DNA from: Ectobius pallidus
Taxonomy: Eukaryota; Arthropoda; Insecta; Blattodea; Ectobiidae
Reading direction: 5' to 3'
NCBI GenBank assembly: GCA_964059195.1
Contig: CAXKWD010000005.1
Span: forward strand, 42,423,825-42,487,824
DNA length: 64,000 nt
In this document: positions 9,061 to 22,800 of the stretch, in pieces
How the letters are laid out: every line of letters begins with the position of its first letter
Numbering within the stretch: the first letter of the stretch is position 1
Program-made: the position numbers and the translations under genes
Notes under the pieces: generated by a model
What the model was told of the DNA's origin: nothing
The model's database searches: none
The model's input: the letters and a program-made list of their open reading frames with translations, nothing else

Positions 9061-12000
9061 CTACAAAGAATAATTAAAGTTAATACTAATGACATTCATT
9101 ACACTACTGGCCAGTAAAACACTAGTGATGGGAGTTCTTGAATGAAAAAATTAGAATTATTTTATTACTGAAAGGTCTCGAGATATCAAGATTGCATAAA
9201 AAGTACTTGGATAATTATTATTTGAATGATTTAATGCTAGGTAAAGTAATCTCGAGTAACTGGACAAACGTATCCCTTTGATTAACTTTGTTAATGCAAT
9301 ATACGTTTTGCAAACAAGAAAGGCATATAAATATGACTCTCAGCTCTATGCACTCAGGTCAGTTCAGAGTTGACAGTCAGAATATTTAACAGACCATCGG
9401 ATGGCAGATGAGACAGCATTGTTATCTTGCGGATCTTCACTCTGAGAATGCTTGTAATAGAATGACATTAACACAATATATGATAACGCTGCATGAATGG
9501 TTTGTGGTTCACTGTGTGGGTGGATTCCACACCCATTGCTGGAATCAATAGCAGTAGCTTATATAGCATGATGAAATTTCGAGCTGATCATTCGAATGAC
9601 GATTTGAGTTATCAATTAAGTCAGTCTTAGTAGTTCTCGGATAGCGACTCAAGTGACGAGATCTCATATCTCGCATCATGAGTTCTCGGATACTTATTTC
9701 ATCCGAGAACTTTTTCATTCGAATGATCGATTCTTTACACTAATCCCAGGTTTGTTAACTTCAGGCTAAAATTCTAATTCTTTCTTGTTCAACACATGGT
9801 TAACTAACACCATTTTAACATTTGGAGTAAATAGGAACAGTAGCAATCTAAAAGGCAGTGACTGAAAATTCAATATTATTAGAGCCCAGATTTGTATGCA
9901 TAATCAAATAATAAAATATGCATGGAAGTATGAATAAATAATTTTTAAAATATGCACCACTATATGCAAAAACAAACAAACAAAAATCAAATAAAACATT
10001 TTGGGGGATTATCTTACCTTATTCGTGGCTATTAAAGTAGATAAGGAAAGTTGTTCTGAGGTTTTCATGTGTGAAGCTCCTACGTCTGTCTACGTCTGTC
10101 AGTGAAGAAGGTTTTATACAATGAAAATGTTCTTTCTATATCACATGATGTCACAGGTGCATGTGAAAAACACAACTCTTCTTTAGTGAATTCCTCTTCT
10201 GTTACAGCTTTTTCACCATCATCAGACAACATTTTGCTGATTTGAGAGATTGTTTTGTAACCAGGATTTTTATTTAACACCTGACTTAGCTTATCGAATG
10301 CAATTTTTGCAAAACAGCGAGTTTCTGAAGACAGTACATTTGAAATTTGATCTATCAGAGAAAGTGAATAATCTAAAGAATTATTTCGAGCCTTCAATTA
10401 TGTTATAATTTTGGGTAATTTGCAGAAGCGGCTATGAATGTACTAGATCTATTTCTCAATGCCATCTTCAGAAAAACATTCCTTAGCTATCGTAATGCAT
10501 CTTCTGCATTTAAGGAATCTGTCACTGTTTTCACTTCACTAAAATGTTCCGCATAGTATGACACAGCCTGTAACCATGTACCCCAGCGAGATAAAACTGG
10601 CTCAGGGGGTAATATATATAGACTGGTTGCAGAGATTTTATTAAGTACCACTAATTATTAACTATCTAAAGGGGAAAACGTAATTCAATACCAAATTTAA
10701 GAGTAAAACATGCACTTTTTAAATTTAAAACTTAAAATATGCAATTTTCCCAGAATATGCATTTATATGCATTAACAAATACTGGTCAAATTGCCTGGAA
10801 AAGTGTTGCTTACAAAATAAAGTACAGTGGAACCTCATTAAGACGTTTTTCTAGGGACCGAAAAAAATAGACGTCTTAAATGGGAAAACGTACTACTGTA
10901 AATTTAAAAAAAAAAATCATAGGGAATATGTAGATAGGCATATGTTTTCTAAGTTGCTCAGAAGCACCCAAAAGTGCATCCTAATGGCTCAGAAATACCC
11001 ATAGTGACACACAGGAGCTTCTATGCCAAGCCATTAGTAACGAGAGATTTATATTACGTAAACAAATACATAGGCCTAACAATTTTATTTGGAAAAAAAA
11101 AACTTTCAAAAACTGAATCACACGAAATTCACAAAAAAAGTATCTATTTTATTCTGAAAAATCACACATGAAACAAGTTGCACTCCACAATCTATTACCA
11201 AACATAAAATATTGTAATTGTGCCAAATTTCACACGTGCCAGTGTTCCGTAAACAGAAGATTACCCAGTCGTGTACACAGCCACAAATTGCTAATGAAAT
11301 GCGATCCAATACCGACATGAGAAGCACTATCTGCTTTTTTGGCATACATTTCTTCAAACATTCTAATATTTTCTTGTCCTCACCACATGAACCGTAAAAA
11401 ATTAAAAATATACTTCACTACCGGTACCTCAAAATTATCACGATATAAAATGGCGGCCCAACAGCTGACTCTGCAAAATCAGAGCCAAGTCAAAATGACC
11501 AATGAGAAGCAAACTGCAATGGTTCAAAATGGCTGACGATTGGTCCCATAGAGCAAAGGTTGAGACTTGGACACCAGAGAGTACAAGAATTCTGACTTAA
11601 AGATTACACAATCGGATGTGCGAACAAGGCTTATGTTTGGCAAAATGTGGTTGGCGAGCCAAATATGAACGCAATAAGCGTTAAACCAAAACGTGTTAAG
11701 AAACATTTAAACATGTAATTAGAAAGATTGGGGCCGGGACTTCCAAAAACCGACGTACTATGCGGGAAAACGTAGTAATGAGGAACGTGCTAACGAGGTT
11801 CCACTGTATATCATTTACGCATACTTTTACATATATAGAAAACAACATGCATTTTGCATACAAATCCGGGCTCTAATTATTATAATGCATTTAACTGCAC
11901 AGTTTTTCCTTCTCTTTAGCAACGACTGCGAAAATAAAGGAGACTAAAAAAAGAAATTGAGGTACATATTTATCAAGACCATTTGGAGTGTAAAACAATA

Positions 12001-15000
12001 AACGGACTGAACATAAAAAAAAAAGGTTGATGCATGGAAAAACATTACAAGGGAAAAATAATATTGAGATAGATAAATACACTGCTTCCCTTATTTTAAT
12101 TACTAACCTGAACCCAGGTTTCGTTGAGCCTCACCGAAACCTGGGTTCAGGTTAGTAATTAAAATAAGGGAAGCAGTGTATTTATCTATCTCAATATTAT
12201 TTTTTCGTAATATTAACTTCCCTGTATAAACTTTCTAAAATTCTATATATTACAAGGGACTTTATCAGCACAGGAATTTCTTTCCGTTGCATAATTCAAC
12301 TTCTCATGAACTTCTTCCACATCTTTACTGACAACTGCTTTAGACCATCCATCTTTCTTTTAAAATAAACTGTTGATCAGGTAAAATATCTAAATCGTTT
12401 CTTCTAGGTCTTTCTGTATTATGAAGAGGATATCTCCAAATAGAGCAATTCTACATCAAATACCTGAGGATTTAAAGCAAACATTTTTATTTTAGTCCTG
12501 AGTTGCTCACTTAACCCAAGGAAAGAATGTGTTAACTAAACGTGAAGCTTAACCTAGTGTTAAAACTAAATATTGTCGGTGAAACAAAATTTGTGTCAAA
12601 TCAATAGTTTAGAGCAAGTAATTTGAGATAAAATGTTAATCCCTTTTGATGAAACTGGGTGTAGAAGGATGGAAAACTAAAGATGATACGAGATGGATAT
12701 TCTGAAATAGTTTTCTAAGATATGTCTTTTCTAAGACAGTTTAAGTCAAGATAAAGGTAAATCTAGGAAGTAAGAGGTTCATTCAGAAAGTAAGTTCCGA
12801 TCACATCTAGAGATGGCATGACTAGTCGGACATGCATGCACATGTGTAAGAGTATGTGGGAATGCTGCAGTGCCGTTTCAGTCTTGTGATGCCAAGTTGT
12901 TGAACAGTGCTAGGAGAAAATGGCTGCAATGATATTGCCTCCCACCAACTGAACCCCATACAGTCAACGCCACATGGAATCAGTTGCTTCAGTTTGGATG
13001 GGAGAACTTCAAACATTCACCAAATAGTCCCGACTTTGTGCCAAGTAAATTTCATCTCTTCCATCTCATGAAGAGCTTTCTGGCAGGAAAATGTTTCCAC
13101 AATGACGCTGAGGTACAGGAGGCAGTGATTTCATGCCTCCAGACATTGGCAGCAGACTCCTAAGACACGGGCATACAATTGTTGGTGCATCGCTGCGATA
13201 AATGCCTCAATAACAGTGGTGACTATGCAGAGAAGTAACCAGTATGCTTTTGTTTTCTTTATCGGCGATTGGAACTTACTTTCTGGATGAACCTCGTATA
13301 AAGCAAAAACAGATTTTAATAATTTTATCTTTTGTTAGGGATAATCTTTTGAAGGCAGTTTAGTTTTAAATATTACTCAATTTTTCTGCACAACGCAGAT
13401 TGCCTTACAAAGAATACATGAACAATATATAAATATACAAAAATTCCATTAACGTTCAGTTATTTATTAAAGTTTTCAAAATGATCAATAATAACAAGAA
13501 AGTTAAAACAATCAAATTTAAGAAAGGTGTTCAGCTTAATTTTTGTCATTTTTACAATTTTAAATTTATTATCATATTTTTCTCTCCTCTTATAATTTAA
13601 TAAATTTTAATCGATCCCCCACCTTTGCTAGGGCTTCCCAATTACTAAGTAAAAATTATGTAGAGTATAGTACAGAATTTAAATTTCGTTGTTAAGAGCT
13701 ATATTATTGTTAAACACAATCAGTAAAATATACTGTTAAAACCCTTAGGGCCTGTATAGGAAACACTTTTCATGAAAAATATTTAGGAGAAGAATTCTCA
13801 TTTAGAAGTTAGATTCAACAGAAATAATAAATTGTGTAAGCATGAATACATAATTAACCACTTCAAACTGGAATATGCTGCACTTAATTTTAGCACTGGT
13901 GTACACAGAATTCCTAGGATAACAGTCCAGGCCCTAACACCATACTAGTTCACGATCCATGCTGTAGACAGGTGGAAATTATAAAATACATCTAAAAAAA
14001 AAAAAAAACCAGCAAGAAATTTATATTTTTCAAATAGTTCATTGTCATAGATCAATAGTTTTATAATAGTTTGATATTTTTTAAGAGACAAAATAGTGTC
14101 ACAAATAAATGTCAATGTAATGGTAAGTTTTTTATAGTTATTAAAATCTGCGAATAATCTCCCATTTGCAACTTTTGATCCTTTCTTGCTATTTACACTT
14201 TTCTCTAGCCGTCCTTTAAGCAGTGGAAAAAAGCGTTTTACTTTATACCTCTTTTTAGTAAAACTATGATAAGGATACTGAACAATCTTTGTTCCAATAA
14301 AAAAAAGAAAAATGGAATCAAACCTTCATTATCGTAGGAGCCAGCAACAGATCTAGAGATGTAACCAGGGACTATTGAGATCATTGCAGCTGCCACTAGT
14401 CCTGATGCAGAATCCTGAAAAAATTATAAAAATCAAAATCAGATTCTTTTGCAGAAAACAGGCTGACAAAAAGAGGAAGTGAATCAAGTGCAAGGATCTT
14501 GCGCCATTAATAAAACAGTCAAACATAAGGGTATCTGAAAAGGGGAAATACACATACCGTATTTATCTGAATATAAGCCGCACTTTTTTTCCTAGATTAA
14601 GCCCAACAAAATATGCCTGCGGCTTAAAATCGCGTACGAGTGTTTTTAGGCAATAATGGTAAAAATGAGCACAATATAGCCGGTTGATCCATCGTAGCTG
14701 GTTTCCCACCTCCAAGCACCGTCAACTATCGATTATCTCGAATCTCCACGACTATCGATATACTAATCGATTTAACATCGAAAATATATCGATTTAATTG
14801 AAGCATCGTAAAAATGCATAAAAAGTGATGTTTTGCGTATTTTTGTCATTTTTATAGCGGTATTACAGAATATGCATTTATTATAAAATGCTCAATAGTA
14901 AAAAAAATGCCGTAACATATGGGAATGTGAATAAAGGCAATTTTGAACTGATGGTAACTGAGTGCAGTTAAGAAAAATAGAAAAACTGCGCGAAATTCAA

Positions 15001-18000
15001 CACTGATAGTCATATGAAGTGTCAAGTACTAATTTATGTTTTCTTTTTTGTAAGTTTTATTTAATTATATTAAATAAAATTAGAATATCATAACTTAAGT
15101 CAGCTGATACTTTCTTTTTCTTATTTCAGGCCTATTTTGGCTAAGAAATGTGTTACTTTAACATTATGAAAATGAGGCAATTTAATTTTTCACTTTGGGG
15201 TTAATTTAATTATTTTTCCTTTACTTTACTGCTAAATGGCAGGTGCGGCTTAAATTCAGGGGCGGCTTATATTCGGATAAATACGGTAAATGCAAACATA
15301 ATTAAGTTGCCACTGTTACGTTTTGAAACCCTTGCTTAGCATTTGATAATAATTTTTTCATATTTCTTATTTATCTCATATTCAATTCTTCAAGTTAATG
15401 ATAATGATTGCATTGGCTCATAGGTGGCCTTGTTCTGTCGACCTAGTTAATTTCTTCTATACACAGCCGGCTATTTCATGTCTTGCTGAGTACATTTTTT
15501 GTGACAAACGAAAGTCACACTATTTTTGCATACCATGCATAACAATTACATTTCATGACTTGTCCTAATAAGACTTTGTGTCTGACGTCATTTGTCTCTC
15601 ATTATGCTAATTAAAGTAATTTCATTTATACAAGATAGATTAAAATTAATTTTTTTAACTTTGTTCTTATTATGAATTTATCTCAAATTAATATTTTACT
15701 GTGAATTATCTTTATTTATTCTTTAATTTAAGTTATAATAAAATATATTTTTGCTCTGGCTGATTCTTCATTTTCTAGTCAACCTTTCTCGAAGGCCATT
15801 TAGCCTATCTTCACATCTTTCTTTTCGAGTGCTATTTGGAAGGAGAATTCCATTAGTCATTTCAAGTTGCCGACATGCGTCCGTAAATACTCCAGCAACG
15901 CAACATCACTAAAGGTTTGTGAAGATAGTCTAGTGTCTTCCATACTTTGTCAACCGGTCCTGAAGGCACATGCCTTATAGGCCACTTGACCATTTCACGT
16001 TCTATTTTCAAGTACTATCTGAAAGATGATTTCCAATTGTGTTTTCAGAATGCCAACATGCATCTACATTCACATGAGTCACAACAACTCATTTACACAA
16101 CAAGTACACTTTTTAAGTCAACTAGTCTTGAAGGCAAATGCTCTCCCGGCCTTCAGCCTCATTTTACATTTTTTATAAGTGCTATTTCGAAGGAAGCCTC
16201 TTCAACAGTCACTTTATAATGCCAATTACGCATCATCAACTAGGTAATTAAGATATGTGAGATCAGCTGAGCATCTTACACATATCTTCCTGGGCTAGTC
16301 AGCCCTCATTCATATATTTAACTTGGTGCTATTTGGAAGATGATTTCCTACATACTCACTTCACGCTACAATCATGCATCTTATTATACTGAGTCATAAG
16401 TACTCTGCAAGCTTCACATCATCTTCTAATAAGGTATGTGAAGCTGCCTGCATATTAGCAGCCTCCTACGCAAGATTAGCCATCTTCTTTGAAGAGGTCT
16501 TCAAATTAAACATTTTCATTAAAGAACTGTGCTTAATTCAGACATTACAATGCTAAACAAATAATTCTGTGAATATTAATTACCGGAGCAAAGACGCTCA
16601 TTCATTGTGAACTTAATCAGAATTCAAGCTGATAACAATTAAATTCATATTATTTGTGACTGAATAATTGTAGATTTGGACTCTAGAGCTTAACTTTTAC
16701 AAGACACTCGCTGTTGTTTTTGCTAATTTGCCGCATTCATGTAGCTGGTCCTCCGGTTTTATACGTAATACAATAATTTAATTAATTGTAACATCTTTGT
16801 GCTCACATTAAAACATTGACTTAGCAAACATATATGGTGAATAAATTAAATATCATAAATCGCTTTGGACATTCAATATTGTTTCCTGTTAAACTTCAAG
16901 ATTGAATCTTCATTTAAGTAAATAATCATTACATCAAGCAACTTCAATCAGAATTTTGTAAAGTGTATATATTATAGGCCTATATTGTGTATTTATCAAT
17001 TAATTGATGAAAGGAGCAATAAATTGTTGTATCTTTCATCTCTATGCTTTTCAGTGTCCGAGATGTGAGCTGTAAGGGCCATTCAACCTAATTCCTGCTT
17101 ATAATCTAATTTATAATCCTATAGAGTCCACTTTGGTTCTTGCTGCCACAGGCATATTTCTTAAAAGTAAGAAAGGGTGGGCAGGAAGAGACATCAGCAG
17201 ATATCAGGAAGGAACTACGAGACTATCAAGAATAGTCCATTGTGATTACCTATGAAAAACTATGTATGTAGGTTGTGTTTCAAACACATGGGTTACCACA
17301 CCCAGCAGAAACAAACAAACAAACAAACAAACAAAACAAAACAATTCAAAACAAAACAAAACAAAACAACAACAAAATTATTATGACTCTTCCACTCATA
17401 CTATTTCACCCATGGTGTTTGATATTTACCAATAATGTTTAGCAATTCCTCGGATATAGACCAATCACGATCGTTTATCTTATAATATCCTTCCTCAGAT
17501 CACAAGGATGCAATTTTATCTGACAAAACATGAGCTCATTACTGAACACATAAGGCATCAACGTGCGGTGATTAATACGTCACATGCTGACATTGGCAAG
17601 AATGAAAACACATTATTTTATACAACATAACTTGTTTGGAAATTGAAATAATATAAATGTCTGATTAAAAACATAATTTCAATTCAGCGCAAGCCAATTC
17701 ATGTGCTTTTATAGTGTTTTGATGTAAGCAACTACCACAATGCCCTCCATCATGTGATGTGCACTACTGGTAGCAATGGGAACTCGGATCGATTCACCTA
17801 ATCAATTCGTGGACTGTTCATTTATCTAGTATGCTTACAGTTGACAGAAAACTGACAACAAAGTAAGAAAATAATTATTATTGACAAAATACATTACATT
17901 TTATTCATGGAATAGTCTTAATAAATCCTACCCAAGATTACAAGTTTCATCAGATAAATTTGTTTGAACTTCATTCTCGCAAATATATTGGTAAGCTCGT

Positions 18001-19824
18001 AATCTCTCGTGGGATTACCTATGACAAACTGACTATGTAGGTTGTGTTTCAAACACATGGGCTACCACTCCCAGGAAGAAATTCTTTGACGGAAGAGGGA
18101 AATCTCCCCATCCCCCTCATCAAACTGTTTGTATAAATAGAAAGTGAGTGAGGAAAGGAATGTCCCAGGAATGAGTAACAGAACTGAGGGCTCTGACCCT
18201 CTCCGCTTCTATCCCTTGTCTATTCTAAAGGCACATGGCAACTCTGTTTCTTTTATTTGTTCACATTAGTCATGTGCTAGTAATTGCCCATGTAGTAGTG
18301 AACAAACATTTTTATGTAGTGTTTTTATTGTCCATCATGTCAACAAAGCATTGTAGGTAATCCCATGAGAGATTAAGAGTTTATCAAAGAATTTGTGACT
18401 GCACAGCAGTTCAAGTGAATTTACCTGAAAATACTCGTAATCTTGAGTTGGCTTTATTAAGATTATTCCACGAATAAAATGTAATGGCTTATATAATTAA
18501 TAATTACCTTCTTACTTTGTTATACAAAAACAAATCTGTCAGCTATGAGATCATGGCATGCTATGAATCAACAATCGATCAATCAATTCGAGTTACCAGA
18601 TTGTGACCAGTGCTACCAACAGTGCACATCAGATATAGTTGACATAATTCACTTTATCAGAACAGAATAAAATCACAGGAACTGGCTTCCACTAAGTCAA
18701 AATTGTGTTTTTAATCAATGTACATTTACGAGGCCTGTTCAGATAATAACCAAACATTTTGAATTACTCGCAAATGGAGATATTTAATGATATGCTATTG
18801 GTAGCACTATCTTGTGCATAACCTCCTTTGTAAGCACATGTACTTGGATTGTTGATACCTTGATCAGTTTTTCATGATATTGTAATTTGAGTGCAACGTG
18901 TATAAGTGTTAGTGACAATTTTTAAAATTTGCAATTTTCTGGAGCAATGTAGAATTTTGCGTCAAACTGGGGAAAACGTTCACAGAAACATTTCATCTCT
19001 TGAAACAAGCTTACGGAGATGATGCTCTAGGTCGTACTCAATGTTACGAATGGTTTTTACGATTTAAAAGTGGTCTTCAGTCAATTCAAGATGATCCTTG
19101 ACCAGGAAGGCCTTCCTCTTTAACTAATGACTCCCATGTTCAGAAAATCAACAATCTGGTGCATGCAAATCCCTGGCTGACTGTCAGAGAACTTGCAGAA
19201 GAGGTTAACATCTCAATTGGGTCATGCATGAAATTCTGACTGAAAAATTGAACATGCAACGATTGATGATTGAACAGCAGAAAGAAAATTGAATGAACGT
19301 TTGTCAGCAGCTCCTTGAACAAGCCAATGAGAATGAAACATTCATGCAAAAAATCATAATGGGAGACGAAACCTGGGTTTATGGCTATAACACTGAGACA
19401 AAAGTTCAATCATCACAATGAATTGGCAAAGAATCGCCATTGCCAAGTAAGTCCACCAGTCTTGATCCATTTTTATATAATTATTACTTCTGTTATCTAC
19501 TAATACTGTTATAACATTTTTCATATTAAACTTTAAAATTTGAATAGAACTTAATTTCTTTGTTTTTTACTAAAATTGAACAAATAAATTGTTATGTATT
19601 ATTATTGCATTACCTCGTACCTTTGTATTGTAAATAGAACATGTTCTAACCTATTATACATCATTTTTGTCATACTTCTCCAAATTATGTATTGCTTAAG
19701 TAATTGTTTAGTATAAGTTTTTTTTTTTTTTTTTCTATATATTGAACTGAACCACCCCCGAACACAAGCTCTGCTTCTTCGGGTGGTGTATCAACTTTTG
19801 TATTTTTCGTGTAATTTGGAAAAA

Positions 19825-19870
<46 letters not shown>

Positions 19871-22800
19871 AAAGTGACACTTACTGTATTTTTCTACTCT
19901 TATAAAATTGTGCTTTTTGAATTCTTAAAGGTGAAACAGTGAACCATGTGTGCTATCAAGGCATTCTACAACGGTTACGTGAAAAAAATTCACAAAAAGA
20001 GTCCAGAGTTGTGGTTCTTGTACCAAGATAATGCACCCGTACACTCAACTGTGTCAATTTGTCAGTTTCGTGCCAAGAATCAGATGACTGTCCTCCCGCA
20101 GCCTCCTTACTTGCCATATCTGACTCCTTGCAATGTTTTCTTATTTCCAAAATTAAAATCAGTGTTGAAAGGACATTGTTTTCAGAGTGTTGATGAAATC
20201 AAAGCAAATTCGTCACAGACCTTACAGGCCTCTCAAATGAAGCTATCCAAGACTGCTTCATGAAATAGAAACACTGCTGGGAAAAGTGTGTGATCAGGGG
20301 AGGGGAGAACATTAAAGGGAACAAGGACCAATATCTGTAAAATTAATAATAGAGTTTAAAAATTAAAGTTTGGTTAACATCTGAACAGACCTCGTACATA
20401 ATTTTAATTTCTAAACAAGTTATGTTGTATAAAATAATGCGTTCTTATTCTGTTCACTAGCAGCATGTGACGTATTAATCACTGCACATTTATATCTACA
20501 TTTCTGGTAACGAGATGACATTTTATCAGATAAAATTGCATCCTACTATTTCTAGCAAGCTTAGCATGGTCTATATCTGAGGAATTGATAAACATTATTG
20601 GTCAATATTAAACATGCGGCATATAAATGAAATAGTTCATGAAATACTTAGATTTGACATGAGTTAAATTTGTATTTTCATTAGTTCTGTGGAAATAATT
20701 TAAAACAAATAGACTATGTTACAATTTAGTATAAAGTACTATGCTTAATTTTTTTTCCTTCTTTTCAAGAAACCTACTAACAGGAGAGTTATGATAATAT
20801 TATGAAATACCTGTTTACATAATAAAACGTTCATTACTTCTATTAGCTGATTGAAACCTTACCCTCAGCTCCTTTGTCAGAAGATATGTGACTATTGTGG
20901 TGAGACTTGAGAAGAAGGGTGCCAGAAATACACACACATTTCTGATGTCAATTGTTACATTCACCAGCCAGGCTAAATGGTATAGAACTGCAGAGGTCAC
21001 CATAAGTCCAGGGTAGATTGTACCTTTTTACAACAGAAATGATAAGATTAAAACAAAAAAGGAGAGATGCTGAATACAACTTCTGTGTCATGTAAATAGA
21101 CAAAAGACAAAGTTTGAGATATCACATAATAAAATAAGAATTTGTCTGACTCCTGTAGTTAACTCTGTAGGCCTTTCAGTCTTCTATTCTAAATCATATA
21201 TAACTGCCTACCCTGATTTACACATGACAGGGTTTTTTGCAAATGAACAATCAAATTCTGCTGCACTGGTATGCACAAAAAATACATGCCACTGATGAAT
21301 AAAAATTTTTAGCCGCTGACGAATAAAATTTTTCAATACTAACAAGTCTCCCGGGGGGAGTAATTTTTTAGATCTAAAATATTTCTACACGATAGAGATG
21401 TTCTTTTATCAAAGAAACATGGTTAGGGGTTTTCAGAGAAAACAGAAAAAGTAGAAAAATCTTTCTTTCAAAAGTGTATCAAGTGTCACTGGTCTTACAT
21501 ACAAATGAGCATTTTTTTCAAAACTCGATAAAGCAGACATTTTTAGAAAATGAGTTAATATGAGATCAGTATGTTCTTGATGCTACCAGTACATCTGTGA
21601 AGTCAGATTTCACATAATATGATATTTCACGTTCCTACAGAAGAGGGAAACATGAGCATTTCTTCAAAACTTGATAAAGTATACACTTAACCCAGTCATC
21701 TTAGTTAATAAATCCGGCTTTCGGTTTTCTTTGTACACACAGACAGCATGACCTCATTACTCCTTATCAAATTATATTCCCTGGAGTGCAGTGCTAAGAA
21801 CACAATTCACTGTTGTCAGCATATTACATCAGATAATGCAGGCATCTGTGGAGGAAAGTAAGTTATGTTCATTTATTATTTTATCTGAATACGTCTGTGA
21901 AGCAGGTGTTGGATGTCTTTCACAATATAGATATAGATGGAATGTAGGAAATGTATTTGTCTTTCTTTCTGTTGACATCAACACGGATTCTACAATTACT
22001 AACTTGGACAGGACATACTACAATGAGAGACGCTCCCATTATGATTTTGTGTTTTACCAAGTTTTGAAAAATTCCTCCAATATGATCTTATATTAATACA
22101 TATAAATATTATACCTCGGTATCTTGTCCTCTGGATCTAAGACCATTCTATAGGGGAGAGCAAAATCAGAAATACACAGAATTTCTTCAAACCTGTTTCT
22201 GAGTAACATATCCTCACAGTGACACACGTCTGCATCATGCTCTTACAATAATGTGTGAATCACACTCTGACTAAATGTTTTAGTGTTATATGATGATTCT
22301 ATGAGACGCTTGTGTACCAAGATTACCTACCCTCTTAACACTCGTTTGAAAACAGGTATTTATTTCAACAGCAGAAATTTTGGTGAAACAATATTATCTT
22401 AACAGAGACATTATATAGAAATGGCACCTTACTAAAGCCTTCCTTTGGGGATATTTAAAGAATATCGGTGTGGAACTCGTCATTACTGTTGGAGTTGAGG
22501 ATGATGGTACCTCTCCACGATCACCCTATATTATGATCATACAGCGCATCTTAACTTGACCAGGAGTTTTCCAAATCATTAGACTGGTATTTTGGATCAC
22601 TAGCATAACCTACCAGATCCCCAGGCTTGAACCTCATAGATTTTTTATTGTGAGACACTATGATAACCTAAATGTACACATGTTATGCAGGTATTCCACA
22701 AAAGCTAGATGTTATTGTACTTTCCTAGTATCCAAAGGTATTAGAAAACACTCAGAAATTGTCAAAATGCATCAGAATTGGTTTAAAAGCTGTGAATCAT

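Larger units (their letters stand above)
9880..11875 (-). mobile_element. hAT-superfamily transposon, deleted and carrying a nested element
   Basis: Inverted ends begin TAGAGCCC and continue (A/G)GATTTGTATGCA on both sides. The flanks AATATTAT (9872-9879) and ATTATTAT (11876-11883) make an 8-bp target duplication with one mismatch. The interior has a short transposase C-terminal frame on the minus strand (10080-10397) and a nested pogo-like element (10825-11806). Most of the transposase is missing. Confidence 0.82.
17396..20645. repeat. Large inverted repeat element with arms of about 600 bp
   Basis: Sequence from about 17396 to 18020 is repeated in inverted, moderately diverged form from about 18350 to 20645, once the mariner at 18729-20394 is removed. 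Matching landmarks are ACCAATAATGTTTA (17434 against the complement near 20600), GATATAGACCA (17454 against about 20570), CATTACATTTTATTC (17892 against about 18480) and TCTCRTGGGATTACC (18005 against about 18365). The unique centre is about 18080-18350. The ends and centre show no transposase, so the class is unknown. It lies in STT3A intron 3. Confidence 0.82.

Noticed and set aside
15779..16460. CRISPR-like array
   Set aside because: Units are about 170 bp, diverged along their length, with no short identical repeats and unique spacers, in a eukaryotic genome.
19946..20263. Stand-alone 105-codon gene
   Set aside because: It is the C-terminal piece of the mariner transposase after the nested retroposon.
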